DNA of 6,354 nucleotides from an uncultured Prevotella sp. (GCA_905372445.1 CAJPPF010000132.1:1-6354); one strand, 5' to 3'; shown: positions 1-6,001, counted from the stretch's first letter. A program made the numbers and translations. The notes: generated by a model not told the origin, from the letters alone.

Positions 1-8
1 TGCGAGCG

Positions 9-40
9 CAAATATACAAATACTTATTATATACCACAAG
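9..40 (-). promoter_or_regulatory. Candidate Bacteroidetes-type promoter, leftward
   Basis: On the minus strand the -7 element reads TATATTTG (9-16), an exact match to TAnnTTTG. A CTTG (37-40) stands 20 nt upstream as a one-mismatch -33 element. The predicted transcript would start at about the window edge, so the gene it serves is out of sight. The region is AT-rich, so a chance match is possible. Confidence 0.45.
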
Positions 41-59
41 AAAAAATAGTTTTTTTTGA

Positions 60-89
60 CAAATATATAACTTATATATCTCTCACAAC
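60..89 (-). promoter_or_regulatory. Second candidate leftward promoter with overlapping palindrome
   Basis: A second TATATTTG lies on the minus strand at 60-67, with GTTG (86-89) 18 nt upstream. A 17-bp palindrome at 63-79 (arms ATATATAA and TTATATAT around a central C) overlaps the -7 element and spacer, where a repressor could act. Simple AT composition makes both the promoter and the palindrome uncertain. Confidence 0.3.
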
Positions 90-231
90 TATTCTTTATG
101 GCTGATGCGAAGAATTTTCGGTTTATCAAACAAATTTATCGCGAGTTCAACGAATTCATGTTAAACCCAAACATAGTTCAGTGGGCATGACAATGACATG
201 TAGAGCATTGGCGGGCGGGCGCAATATGTTC

Positions 232-247
232 ACTAACCGTTGTTAGT
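232..247 (-). other. Short inverted repeat after the aminopeptidase gene
   Basis: ACTAAC (232-237) and GTTAGT (242-247) are perfect 6-bp arms around CGTT, starting 2 bases beyond the aminopeptidase stop codon. No T tract follows in the direction of transcription, so this is at best a weak 3'-end hairpin and not a clear intrinsic terminator. Confidence 0.3.
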
Positions 248-249
248 TA

Positions 250-2046
250 TTACTTTATCGGCGATGTAGCCTGACGCAGCCAGTCGCGCTCGTCGTCGTT
301 GAGATAAGACGACAGCTTTGCGTACACGTCGGAATGGTAACTGTCGAGCCATAGTTTCTCTTCGTCGGTAAGCAGGTTCAGCAGGACTGGGGTCTTGTCG
401 ATAGGACATAGCGTGAGCGGTTCCATTTGAAGAAAGCGTCCGAATTCCGTTTCTTTATAGTCTTTTATCAGAAGCGTGTTTTCTATCCTCACACCGAAAC
501 GTCCTGCAAGATAAATTCCCGGCTCGTCAGTGACTGTCATACCTGCCTGCAGAGGTGTCGGTTTCCATTCCATGCGTATCTGGTGAGGACCTTCATGAAC
601 GTTAAGATAAGCCCCTACTCCATGTCCGGTGCCATGAAGATAATTCAATCCCTCACGCCATAGGCATTCGCGAGCCAGAGCATCAATCTGTGTACCGGCT
701 GCACCGCAGGGAAACTTTGCCAATTCCAACTGTATATGAGCCTTTAACACAAGGGTATAGATTCGTTTCTGCTCATTGGTCAGAGGACCGAGAGCAATGG
801 TTCGGGTGATGTCTGTCGTGCCATCTAAATACTGAGCGCCACTATCCAAGAGCAGCAGCCCCTCAGCCTTCAGCTCAACATCAGTCTCCGGTGTCGCCTC
901 ATAATGCACTATAGCTCCATGATCCTGATATGCCGCGATGGTGTCGAACGAAAGACCACGACACAGCTCCTGTTCTTCTCTCAATGCAGTGAGCTTGGCA
1001 TCTACCGACATCTCAGTCACTCCACCATTTTCTACTGCCGGTACAAGCCAATGCAGAAACTTTACCATTGCCACGCCATCGCGTATCATGGCACGTCGGA
1101 AGCCTTCGATTTCCGTGCTGTTCTTAATACATTTAAGCAATGGCACCGGCGACACATCGCGAATAACGCTATTACACTTCACAGCATTGGCAAGCGTATA
1201 ATTTATCTCGTTCGGGTCGATGAGAATGCTGTAGTCGGGATATTTGCCTAAGGCTGACGCGACATCCGAATACTCTCTCACCTCTACGCCGAGGTTGTGC
1301 AGATATACTTCAGCCTCAGCAGTCAGCTTATCGCTATCGACAAACAGTGTCACCTTTGCCATAGAGATAAGCAGATAGCTCACGAAGACAGGGTTGCAAT
1401 GCACGTCGGAGCCTCTCATGTTCAGCGTCCATGCTATATCGTCGAGCGACGCCATGAGCATACCGTCAGCATGCTTCGCCCGCAGAGCCTTAAGAACACG
1501 CACCAGCTTATCCTCAGCCTTCTCACCGGCATACTCCAAAGGATGAACGACGACCTTGTTTTTCGGCACTGCCTGGCGGTCTTTCCATATCTCATCAAGT
1601 GGGTCAAGATTAGTGCGGAGCGTCAGTCCACCCTCCGAACACAGTTCCATTTTGAGGTTCTCGACATCAGCACAGGCATTAGTCATACCATCAAGTCCCA
1701 CCTCTTTCGACCGGCTGTCGCGCAACTGCTGACCGAGCCACTGGGCTATAGTCGGTGTTTCCGGTATCTTCAGCCGCATCAATTCAAACTCCGTTCCTGC
1801 CAGTTGTGCCTCGGCAGCGATGAAATAGCGCGAGTCGGTCCACAGTGCGGCGCCGGTCATTGTCACCACCGCCGTCCCTGCCGAACCGTTAAACCCACTT
1901 ATCCATTCACGCCCCTTCCACCTCTCCGGCACATATTCGCCATTGTGGGGGTCGGTACTTGGGAAAATAAACGCAGCCATATGCTCTCGACGCATAACGT
2001 CTCGCAGAGCAGAAAGCCGTTCGGAAATCACTTGGTTCATATTCAT
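250..2046 (-). CDS. pepP: Xaa-Pro aminopeptidase (peptidase family M24B)
   Basis: This cytosolic metallo-aminopeptidase would remove an N-terminal residue that precedes proline. The product is 598 residues, the long form with two creatinase-like N-terminal domains (about 5-310), a catalytic pita-bread domain (about 315-535) and a short C-terminal extension to 598. All five dinuclear-metal ligands of family M24 are visible: D401 and D412 (in LLLLDSGA and TTDITRT), H475 (TGHGVGAY), E508 (TDEPGIY) and E522 (GVRIENTLL). The H484 region (NVHEGP) is also typical. I start it at the ATG of MNMNQ (2044-2046). A longer frame reaches 2094, but its extra 16 codons run through an excellent promoter at 2065-2095, so they are probably untranscribed. 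The 5' leader would be only about 13 nt, with no Shine-Dalgarno. The gene is divergent from malate dehydrogenase. The family is certain; the exact peptide preference is not. The symbol follows common usage for the family. Confidence 0.95.
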   Translation of the reverse strand: MNMNQVISERLSALRDVMRREHMAAFIFPSTDPHNGEYVPERWKGREWISGFNGSAGTAVVTMTGAALWTDSRYFIAAEAQLAGTEFELMRLKIPETPTIAQWLGQQLRDSRSKEVGLDGMTNACADVENLKMELCSEGGLTLRTNLDPLDEIWKDRQAVPKNKVVVHPLEYAGEKAEDKLVRVLKALRAKHADGMLMASLDDIAWTLNMRGSDVHCNPVFVSYLLISMAKVTLFVDSDKLTAEAEVYLHNLGVEVREYSDVASALGKYPDYSILIDPNEINYTLANAVKCNSVIRDVSPVPLLKCIKNSTEIEGFRRAMIRDGVAMVKFLHWLVPAVENGGVTEMSVDAKLTALREEQELCRGLSFDTIAAYQDHGAIVHYEATPETDVELKAEGLLLLDSGAQYLDGTTDITRTIALGPLTNEQKRIYTLVLKAHIQLELAKFPCGAAGTQIDALARECLWREGLNYLHGTGHGVGAYLNVHEGPHQIRMEWKPTPLQAGMTVTDEPGIYLAGRFGVRIENTLLIKDYKETEFGRFLQMEPLTLCPIDKTPVLLNLLTDEEKLWLDSYHSDVYAKLSSYLNDDERDWLRQATSPIK

Positions 2047-2064
2047 ATCGTTTATTAGTCGATA

Positions 2065-2095
2065 CAAAGATAAACTTTTTATCACCAACGGCAAA
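2065..2095 (-). promoter_or_regulatory. Promoter of the aminopeptidase gene
   Basis: On the minus strand TTTG (2092-2095), exactly 19 nt, then TATCTTTG (2065-2072) matches the Bacteroidetes primary-sigma consensus TTTG-N19-TAnnTTTG with no mismatch. Transcription should begin near 2058-2060, about 13 nt before the ATG at 2046. This placement decides the start codon of the gene. Confidence 0.75.
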
Positions 2096-2113
2096 TTAAT
2101 TATGTAGAATATT

Positions 2114-2143
2114 CTTGCATTTGATTATTTTTTTGTACTTTTG
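2114..2143 (+). promoter_or_regulatory. Promoter of malate dehydrogenase
   Basis: TACTTTTG (2136-2143) matches TAnnTTTG exactly, and CTTG (2114-2117) stands 18 nt upstream as a near-consensus -33 element. The predicted start near 2150 leaves a leader of about 68 nt with a small hairpin at its 5' end (TGTTG 2160-2164, CAACA 2170-2174). The -33 elements of this promoter and the divergent aminopeptidase promoter are 18 bp apart. Confidence 0.65.
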
Positions 2144-2218
2144 CAGAGGTAGGTATCACTGTTGTTTTGCAACACGCTTTACTCGGAAGCATTTTATTAC
2201 ATTAAACAAAATATTCTT

Positions 2219-3211
2219 ATGAAATTTCTCACAGACGAAAAACTCGTTATCGTTGGTGCCGGCGGTATGATCGGTTCTAACATGGTTCAGTCAGTTCTTA
2301 TGCTTGGACTCACACCAAACGTATGCCTCTACGATATCTATGAGCCAGGCGTTCATGGTGTCTACGAGGAAATGTGTCACTGCGCATTCCCGGGTGCAAA
2401 CCTCACTTACACCGTTGATCCTAAGGAAGCTTTCACTGGTGCAAAGTACATCATCTCTTCAGGTGGTGCCCCACGTAAGGACGGTATGACCCGCGAGGAT
2501 CTGCTTGTAGGCAACTGTAAGATTGCTGCTGAGTTCGGAGACAACATCAAGAAGTACTGCCCAGACGTGAAGCACGTCGTAGTAATCTTCAACCCGGCTG
2601 ACGTAACAGCACTCACAGCTCTCATCCACTCCGGCTTGAAACCCAACCAGCTCACATCACTTGCCGCTCTCGACTCTACCCGTCTGCAGGAGGCTCTTGC
2701 TGCCGAGTACAACGTAGCACAGGACAAGGTGACAGGTGCACACACCTACGGTGGTCACGGTGAGCAGATGGCTGTATTTGCTTCAAAGGTTAAGGTTGAC
2801 GGCAAGTCACTCGACGAGCTCGGCATGACAGCAGAGCGTCTGGCTGAAATTCGCAAGATTACAACGCAGGGTGGTTCAAACATTATCAAGCTCCGCGGAC
2901 GTTCATCATTCCAGAGCCCTGCTTATCAGGCTGTAAAGATGATCGAGGGTGCTATGGGCGGCGCTCCATTCACACTGCCTGCAGGTTGCTATGTAAACTG
3001 CGACAAGTGCGGTTACAAGAACGTTATGATGGCCATGCCGACAACAATCGACGCTACCGGTGTTCACTTCACCGCTCCTACAGGAACAGAGGAGGAGATG
3101 GCTGGTCTGCAGAAGTCTTATGAGCACCTTCAGGCTATGCGCGACGAGATAATCTCTCTCGGCATCATCCCTGCAGTGGCTGACTGGGCTAAAGAGAACC
3201 CAAACCTCTAA
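2219..3211 (+). CDS. mdh: Malate dehydrogenase (NAD-dependent, LDH/MDH superfamily)
   Basis: The enzyme interconverts malate and oxaloacetate in the cytosol. In fermentative Bacteroidales this step feeds the fumarate-reduction (succinate) route. The product is 330 residues. A Rossmann nucleotide loop (VGAGGMIGS, 12-20) is followed by D39 at the end of the second strand, which fits NAD rather than NADP. The substrate loop carries R86 and R92 (GGAPRKDGMTRED), N125 lies in FNPAD, and the catalytic Asp/His pair with its substrate arginine is D152, R155 (LDSTRLQ) and H180 (GGHGEQ). The start is the ATG before KFLTDEK, where resemblance to family members begins; the open frame runs back to 2162, but those 19 residues look non-coding. 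A short Cys-rich patch (C257, C261, C264) sits late in the protein. No Shine-Dalgarno is seen. It looks monocistronic: its own promoter lies upstream and a strong terminator follows. Confidence 0.96.
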   Translation: MKFLTDEKLVIVGAGGMIGSNMVQSVLMLGLTPNVCLYDIYEPGVHGVYEEMCHCAFPGANLTYTVDPKEAFTGAKYIISSGGAPRKDGMTREDLLVGNCKIAAEFGDNIKKYCPDVKHVVVIFNPADVTALTALIHSGLKPNQLTSLAALDSTRLQEALAAEYNVAQDKVTGAHTYGGHGEQMAVFASKVKVDGKSLDELGMTAERLAEIRKITTQGGSNIIKLRGRSSFQSPAYQAVKMIEGAMGGAPFTLPAGCYVNCDKCGYKNVMMAMPTTIDATGVHFTAPTGTEEEMAGLQKSYEHLQAMRDEIISLGIIPAVADWAKENPNL

Positions 3212-3259
3212 AATAACAACACCCCTGCATTATGTAATGTAAATGGGGCAAGGAATATC

Positions 3260-3297
3260 AAAGGACACACTTTATATATTAATAAGTGTGTCCTTTT
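3260..3297 (+). terminator. Rho-independent-type terminator after mdh
   Basis: A perfect 13-bp stem (AAAGGACACACTT 3260-3272; complement 3284-3296) closes an 11-nt AT loop and runs into TTTT, then CTTTA. It stands 48 bases after the dehydrogenase stop. The A-rich left arm and T-rich right end suggest it could also work on the opposite strand, but no leftward gene is seen there. Confidence 0.85.
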
Positions 3298-3499
3298 CTT
3301 TACTCAAAAAGAGTCACGGAATAAAAACAGCCGTCGGCAGACAATAAATCCGATTTTTTGTCCGTCCGAGGGCTCGGATGAGCGGGAAATGAGAAAAATG
3401 ACGTTTCCGACACGGCGGAAATGCAGAAATCGGCAAAATCAATGTTTCCGCCACGGCAGAAGCATTTTTTCCAATCAATTTTTATTTTTATCATGATGA
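3298..3499. other. Gene-free intergenic stretch with GC-rich hairpins
   Basis: No credible gene is present. A small perfect hairpin at 3365-3378 (TCCGAG, GG, CTCGGA) precedes a pair of diverged direct repeats (listed separately). Base composition is more GC-rich at 3330-3465 than in the flanks, which end in T-rich sequence near 3466-3490. This looks like an inserted or decayed repeat element rather than coding DNA. Confidence 0.5.
3403..3462 (+). repeat. Two diverged 19-bp direct repeats, 41 bp apart
   Basis: GTTTCCGACACGGCGGAAA (3403-3421) recurs as GTTTCCGCCACGGCAGAAG (3444-3462), with 16 of 19 bases identical. The first copy contains its own inverted repeat (TTTCCG 3404-3409 and CGGAAA 3416-3421), which is decayed in the second. 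The pattern suits a dispersed palindromic intergenic repeat or a paired protein-binding site. Which of these it is cannot be told from one window. Confidence 0.5.
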
Positions 3500-3561
3500 T
3501 TAACCCAAACCGGTCAATAGACCGCGGTGTCGTTTTATTATCAAAGAACATGAGCTTTCCT
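3500..3561 (+). repeat. Palindrome-containing element, copy 1
   Basis: It begins TTAACCC (3500-3506), then has CGGTC AATA GACCG (3511-3524), then TTTTATTATCAAAG (3533-3546), and ends TTTCCT (3556-3561). The same blocks in the same order and orientation recur at 6112-6175. The palindrome here is imperfect (5-bp arms), and the segments on each side of it are 1 nt shorter than in the other copy. It lies 29-92 bp upstream of the sigma-54 promoter, where activator sites for such promoters are usually found. Confidence 0.65.
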
Positions 3562-3565
3562 ACTG

Positions 3566-3587
3566 CTAATGACCGATTAGGGTTAAA
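3566..3587 (-). repeat. Palindrome-containing element, partial inverted copy
   Basis: Read on the minus strand this is TTTAACCCTAAT followed by CGGTCATTAG. It equals 6111-6133 except for one missing G. It is therefore a third, truncated copy, inverted relative to the one at 3500-3561. On its own it forms CTAAT-GACCG-ATTAG (3566-3580). Its edge is 2 bases from the -24 box of the sigma-54 promoter. With copy 1 it places TTAACCC and GGGTTAA as inverted ends 87 bp apart (3500-3586). Confidence 0.6.
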
Positions 3588-3589
3588 CC

Positions 3590-3606
3590 TTGGCACGATA
3601 TTTGCA
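3590..3606 (+). promoter_or_regulatory. Sigma-54 (RpoN) -24/-12 promoter
   Basis: TTGGCACGATATTTGCA fits the sigma-54 consensus YTGGCACGRNNNTTGCW at every position. GG (3592-3593) and GC (3604-3605) are separated by the required 10 bases. Transcription would start near 3616-3617, about 17 nt before the lipoprotein ATG at 3634. Sigma-54 promoters are silent without an ATP-dependent enhancer-binding activator, and candidate upstream sites are the repeats at 3500-3561 and 3566-3587. The activator gene is not in this window. The likely targets are the lipoprotein frame, the DUF3737 gene and the C-S lyase gene. Confidence 0.82.
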
Positions 3607-3633
3607 TCTAATAAACATAAATATGTGAGCATT

Positions 3634-3744
3634 ATGAAACGAATACTTCCATTTATGACCGTAGCAGTTGGGATGCTGTCGTCATGTAGCACAACGCTGA
3701 CGTCTTTCTACACAGAAGACGTCAATACATATAACAGAGAATGA
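3634..3744 (+). CDS. Very short putative lipoprotein (36 aa), possibly truncated
   Basis: The 36-residue product starts MKRILPFMTVAVGMLSSC: two basic residues, a hydrophobic stretch, and a lipobox-like LSSC with the cysteine at 18. This is what a type II lipoprotein signal peptide looks like, so the mature chain would be 19 residues (C18 to E36). The ATG is well placed, about 17 nt after the predicted sigma-54 transcription start. The TGA stop (3742-3744) comes unusually early. The same frame stays open for 59 more codons, up to a TGA at 3922-3924 that overlaps the ATG of the next gene. The Arg-Glu motif just before the stop also recurs in frame after it. It may thus be a nonsense-mutated longer lipoprotein, or a genuine leader-sized lipoprotein. 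Function is unknown. Confidence 0.5.
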   Translation: MKRILPFMTVAVGMLSSCSTTLTSFYTEDVNTYNRE

Positions 3745-3920
3745 CAAATACAACGCAGAGAAACCTACAGCAGGGAAACCAGCAGACTACCACACAACAG
3801 AACGGCAGGTTCGGTTTGCCGGCAGGTTCTCGCACAAAATCAGAATAAACAAACAGCACAGAATAGCCTCATCAGCATACATTCTATGAGCATGCCAGGG
3901 CAAAATTACAAACAATACAA
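3745..3920 (+). other. 176-nt spacer between lipoprotein frame and DUF3737 gene; possible lost coding tail
   Basis: This continues the lipoprotein frame without a stop, giving a Gln-, Arg- and Ser-rich sequence with in-frame near-repeats RRET and SRET (DNA GCAGAGAAACC at 3755-3765 and GCAGGGAAACC at 3770-3780). Another frame beginning ATG at 3741 also stays open for 35 codons and is Gln/Thr-rich. Long open stretches in several frames reflect the A/C-rich composition and weaken any coding claim. No terminator or promoter is apparent, so read-through transcription into the next gene is expected. Confidence 0.35.
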
Positions 3921-4766
3921 ATGAAAATAATCAAAGATGAACAGTTCGGGGGAGAACGCCCGTTATTCGGATCCGTTGACCTCCGACTTGAGAATGTTAC
4001 TATTACAGAGGGAGAATCAGGTATTAAATGCTGTCGCAACATTGAGGCTGACAGATGTCGTTTCGTAGGAAAATATCCGTGGTGGCACATCGATGGGTCG
4101 TTGATAACCAACTGCTACTTCGAGACAGGCTCACGTTCGGCTATATGGTACAGCCGAAACATGACAATGCGCGATACCATCATTGACGCACCGAAGCTGT
4201 TTCGCGAAATGGACGGGCTTACGCTCGAGAACGTACAGATTAACGATGCTGACGAGACTTTCTGGCGCGTGAAGAACATACGTGCCAAGAATCTTAAACT
4301 ACATGAGGGCACATACCCGTTCATGTTCTGCGAGAATGTCTTTGTCGACGGACTCGAAAGCGACTCAAAATATGTGTTCCAGTATTGCAAGAACGTTGAG
4401 CTTCACAATGCAAAGATTTCCACAAAGGACTCTTTCTGGGAGTGCGAGAATGTCACTATATACGACTCAACCCTCGACGGCGAATACCTTGCATGGCACT
4501 CAAAGAACGTACGTCTCGTGCGTTGCCACATTGGCGGCGAACAGCCATTGTGCTATCTCGACGGCATAACGCTCGAAAACTGCACTTTCGATGCAGCGTG
4601 CGACCGCGCATTTGAGGATTCTAAGAATATCAACGCACAGATTATCGGACACATCGAGAACATCAAGAATCCAATATCAGGACGTATCATTGCTGACTCT
4701 GTGGGCAGCATCACTATCGATGAGTACATAAAGCAGCCTCATAGTTGCGAGATTACAACACGATAA
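3921..4766 (+). CDS. DUF3737 family protein, predicted parallel beta-helix
   Basis: I recognise the overall pattern of DUF3737, a family without an established biochemical role. The product is 281 residues with no signal peptide or membrane segment, so it is probably cytosolic. It is built of rungs of 19-21 residues. Asn, Asp or Gly recurs in register at D20, N40, G59, N80, G99, N119, N139, N158, N177, N196, G215 and N236, typically inside 'C/S-[KER]-N-[VI]' or 'DG-[ILS]' turns. This is the asparagine-ladder signature of a right-handed solenoid. The chain has 12 cysteines, several in matching positions (C137, C156, C175), and many Trp, Phe and Tyr residues just before the turn. The ATG overlaps the stop of the frame upstream (ATGA at 3921-3924). 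The C-S lyase gene follows after 53 nt on the same strand, so the two probably share a transcript. Start choice is good because MKIIKDEQFGGERPLF is typical of the family's N terminus. Confidence 0.85.
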   Translation: MKIIKDEQFGGERPLFGSVDLRLENVTITEGESGIKCCRNIEADRCRFVGKYPWWHIDGSLITNCYFETGSRSAIWYSRNMTMRDTIIDAPKLFREMDGLTLENVQINDADETFWRVKNIRAKNLKLHEGTYPFMFCENVFVDGLESDSKYVFQYCKNVELHNAKISTKDSFWECENVTIYDSTLDGEYLAWHSKNVRLVRCHIGGEQPLCYLDGITLENCTFDAACDRAFEDSKNINAQIIGHIENIKNPISGRIIADSVGSITIDEYIKQPHSCEITTR

Positions 4767-4773
4767 ACAAATG

Positions 4774-4800
4774 GAATGTTCCGACACTATCGGAACATTC
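4774..4800 (+). other. Perfect intercistronic hairpin (possible attenuator or weak terminator)
   Basis: GAATGTTCCGA (4774-4784) and TCGGAACATTC (4790-4800) form a flawless 11-bp stem with a 5-nt CACTA loop, 7 bases after the DUF3737 stop and 19 bases before the next ATG. Only TTCAT follows, not a T run, so a strong intrinsic terminator is unlikely. There is no room for a separate promoter after it. Partial termination, RNA processing or stabilisation of one cistron are the likely roles. Confidence 0.7.
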
Positions 4801-4819
4801 TTCATAAAAGAAAACCCCT

Positions 4820-5986
4820 ATGAACTTCAATTTCGATAAACCTACAGAGCGCCGAGGCACGAACTCGATGAAATGGGACGAGACCAACGACCCTGCGGTT
4901 ATCCCGATGTGGGTTGCCGATATGGACTTCGAGACCGCGCCAGCCATTACCGAAGCGCTGCATCAGCGTATCGACCACGCCATATTCGGCTACACCTTCG
5001 TGCCTGAAAGCTACTACCAGTCTGTCATCAGTTGGTTTCAGCGTCGTCACGGATGGACCATCAGCCGCGAGTGGATACAATACACTTCAGGTGTGGTGCC
5101 TGCCATATCCTGCTGTATCAAGGCTCTCACGAAGCCCGGCGACAAGGTTATAGTGATGACACCCGCCTTCAACTGTTTCTTCTCGTCCATTCGCAACAAC
5201 GGATGTGTGGCAGAAGAGACCACACTGAAGAAAACCGGCGACAGCTACGAGATAGACTTTGCCGACTTGGAACGTCGCTGCAGCGATGAACACAGCCGTC
5301 TGTTGCTGCTCTGCAACCCTCACAATCCTGTCGGACGAGTGTGGACTGAAGAGGAGCTCTCACATATCAACGACATCTGCCGCCGCCACGGAGTGATTGT
5401 CGTCTCCGACGAGATACACTGCGAACTCGTTATGCCAGGATATAAGTACGTGCCGTTTGCATCGGTATCAAACGAAAGTCTTAACAACAGCATTACTCTC
5501 AATTCACCGTCAAAATCATTCAACACTGCAGGTCTGCAGATTGCCAATATCATCTGTAAGAATGAAGACTGGCAGCGCCGCATTGACCGTGCCATAAACG
5601 ACAACGAGGTATGCGATGTCAACCCCTTCGGTGTCATCGCCCTTCAGGCAGCCTATAACCACGGCGAGGAGTGGCTCGACGCCCTCAATGCTTATCTCTA
5701 CGAGAACTATCAGGCTCTGCGCGCATTCTTTGCCACAGCGATGCCGTCAGTACGGTTGACACGTCTGGAAGGCACATATCTCGTATGGGCAGACATTTCC
5801 GCCCTTGGCATCAGCGCCGACGAACTGTCCGAGCGTCTGCTGCACGAGGGTAAGGTATGGATGACCAGCGGCACTGTCTATCACGACCCACAGTCGATGC
5901 AGCATCTCCGCATAAACATTGCCTGTCCACGTAGCCGAATGATGGAAGGCTTGGAACGCATGGCGAAAGTGGTCAACACATTATAA
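4820..5986 (+). CDS. PLP-dependent C-S lyase / aminotransferase, MalY/PatB family
   Basis: A fold-type I pyridoxal-phosphate enzyme of 388 residues, a full-length match for the family. Members cleave cystathionine or cysteine at the C-S bond, giving homocysteine or H2S with pyruvate and ammonia; some also regulate. Family marks in order are FDKPTERRGTNSMKWD at the N terminus (5-20), PMWVADMDF (29-37), the YTSGVVPAI cofactor loop (88-96), NPHNPVGR with N169, SDEIH with D197 (pyridine-nitrogen contact), the Schiff-base lysine K232 in NSPSKSFNTAG, and R364 in LRINIAC for the substrate carboxylate. Nothing catalytic is missing. The start follows an A-rich leader without Shine-Dalgarno. It is the last gene of the putative sigma-54 operon, downstream of DUF3737 and the intercistronic hairpin. 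Sequence alone does not decide between cystathionine beta-lyase, cysteine desulfhydrase and a transaminase role, so no symbol is given. Confidence 0.92.
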   Translation: MNFNFDKPTERRGTNSMKWDETNDPAVIPMWVADMDFETAPAITEALHQRIDHAIFGYTFVPESYYQSVISWFQRRHGWTISREWIQYTSGVVPAISCCIKALTKPGDKVIVMTPAFNCFFSSIRNNGCVAEETTLKKTGDSYEIDFADLERRCSDEHSRLLLLCNPHNPVGRVWTEEELSHINDICRRHGVIVVSDEIHCELVMPGYKYVPFASVSNESLNNSITLNSPSKSFNTAGLQIANIICKNEDWQRRIDRAINDNEVCDVNPFGVIALQAAYNHGEEWLDALNAYLYENYQALRAFFATAMPSVRLTRLEGTYLVWADISALGISADELSERLLHEGKVWMTSGTVYHDPQSMQHLRINIACPRSRMMEGLERMAKVVNTL

Positions 5987-6001
5987 ACACAAATCGATAA
6001 T

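Larger units (their letters stand above)
1..249. other. Gene-free left flank, AT-rich
   Basis: No open frame here looks like a protein on either strand. The first 100 bases are very AT-rich and carry two candidate leftward promoters, described separately. The right part holds a short GC-rich patch (about 208-221) and weak inverted repeats only. Because the aminopeptidase gene ends at 250 reading leftward, this is its 3' flank plus the probable control region of another leftward gene beyond the edge. Confidence 0.6.

Noticed and set aside
1297..2058. 253-codon open frame on the plus strand
   Set aside because: It lies wholly antisense to the aminopeptidase gene, has no recognisable motifs and an unlikely Cys/His/Arg-rich composition. 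It is a shadow of the real gene.
2162..2218. N-terminal extension of malate dehydrogenase by 19 residues
   Set aside because: The added residues do not resemble the family, and the Rossmann fold starts correctly from the ATG at 2219. The 57 bases fit an untranslated leader after the promoter at 2114-2143.
3421..3633. Longer N terminus for the lipoprotein frame, starting at 3421
   Set aside because: The extra 71 codons pass through the repeats and the promoter, upstream of the predicted transcript start. The signal peptide begins cleanly at the ATG at 3634.
3300..3692. 130-codon open frame on the minus strand
   Set aside because: It runs across the sigma-54 promoter, the palindromic repeats, the direct repeats and the lipoprotein start, and ends at the mdh terminator. 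No family resemblance; the low stop density comes from the repeats.
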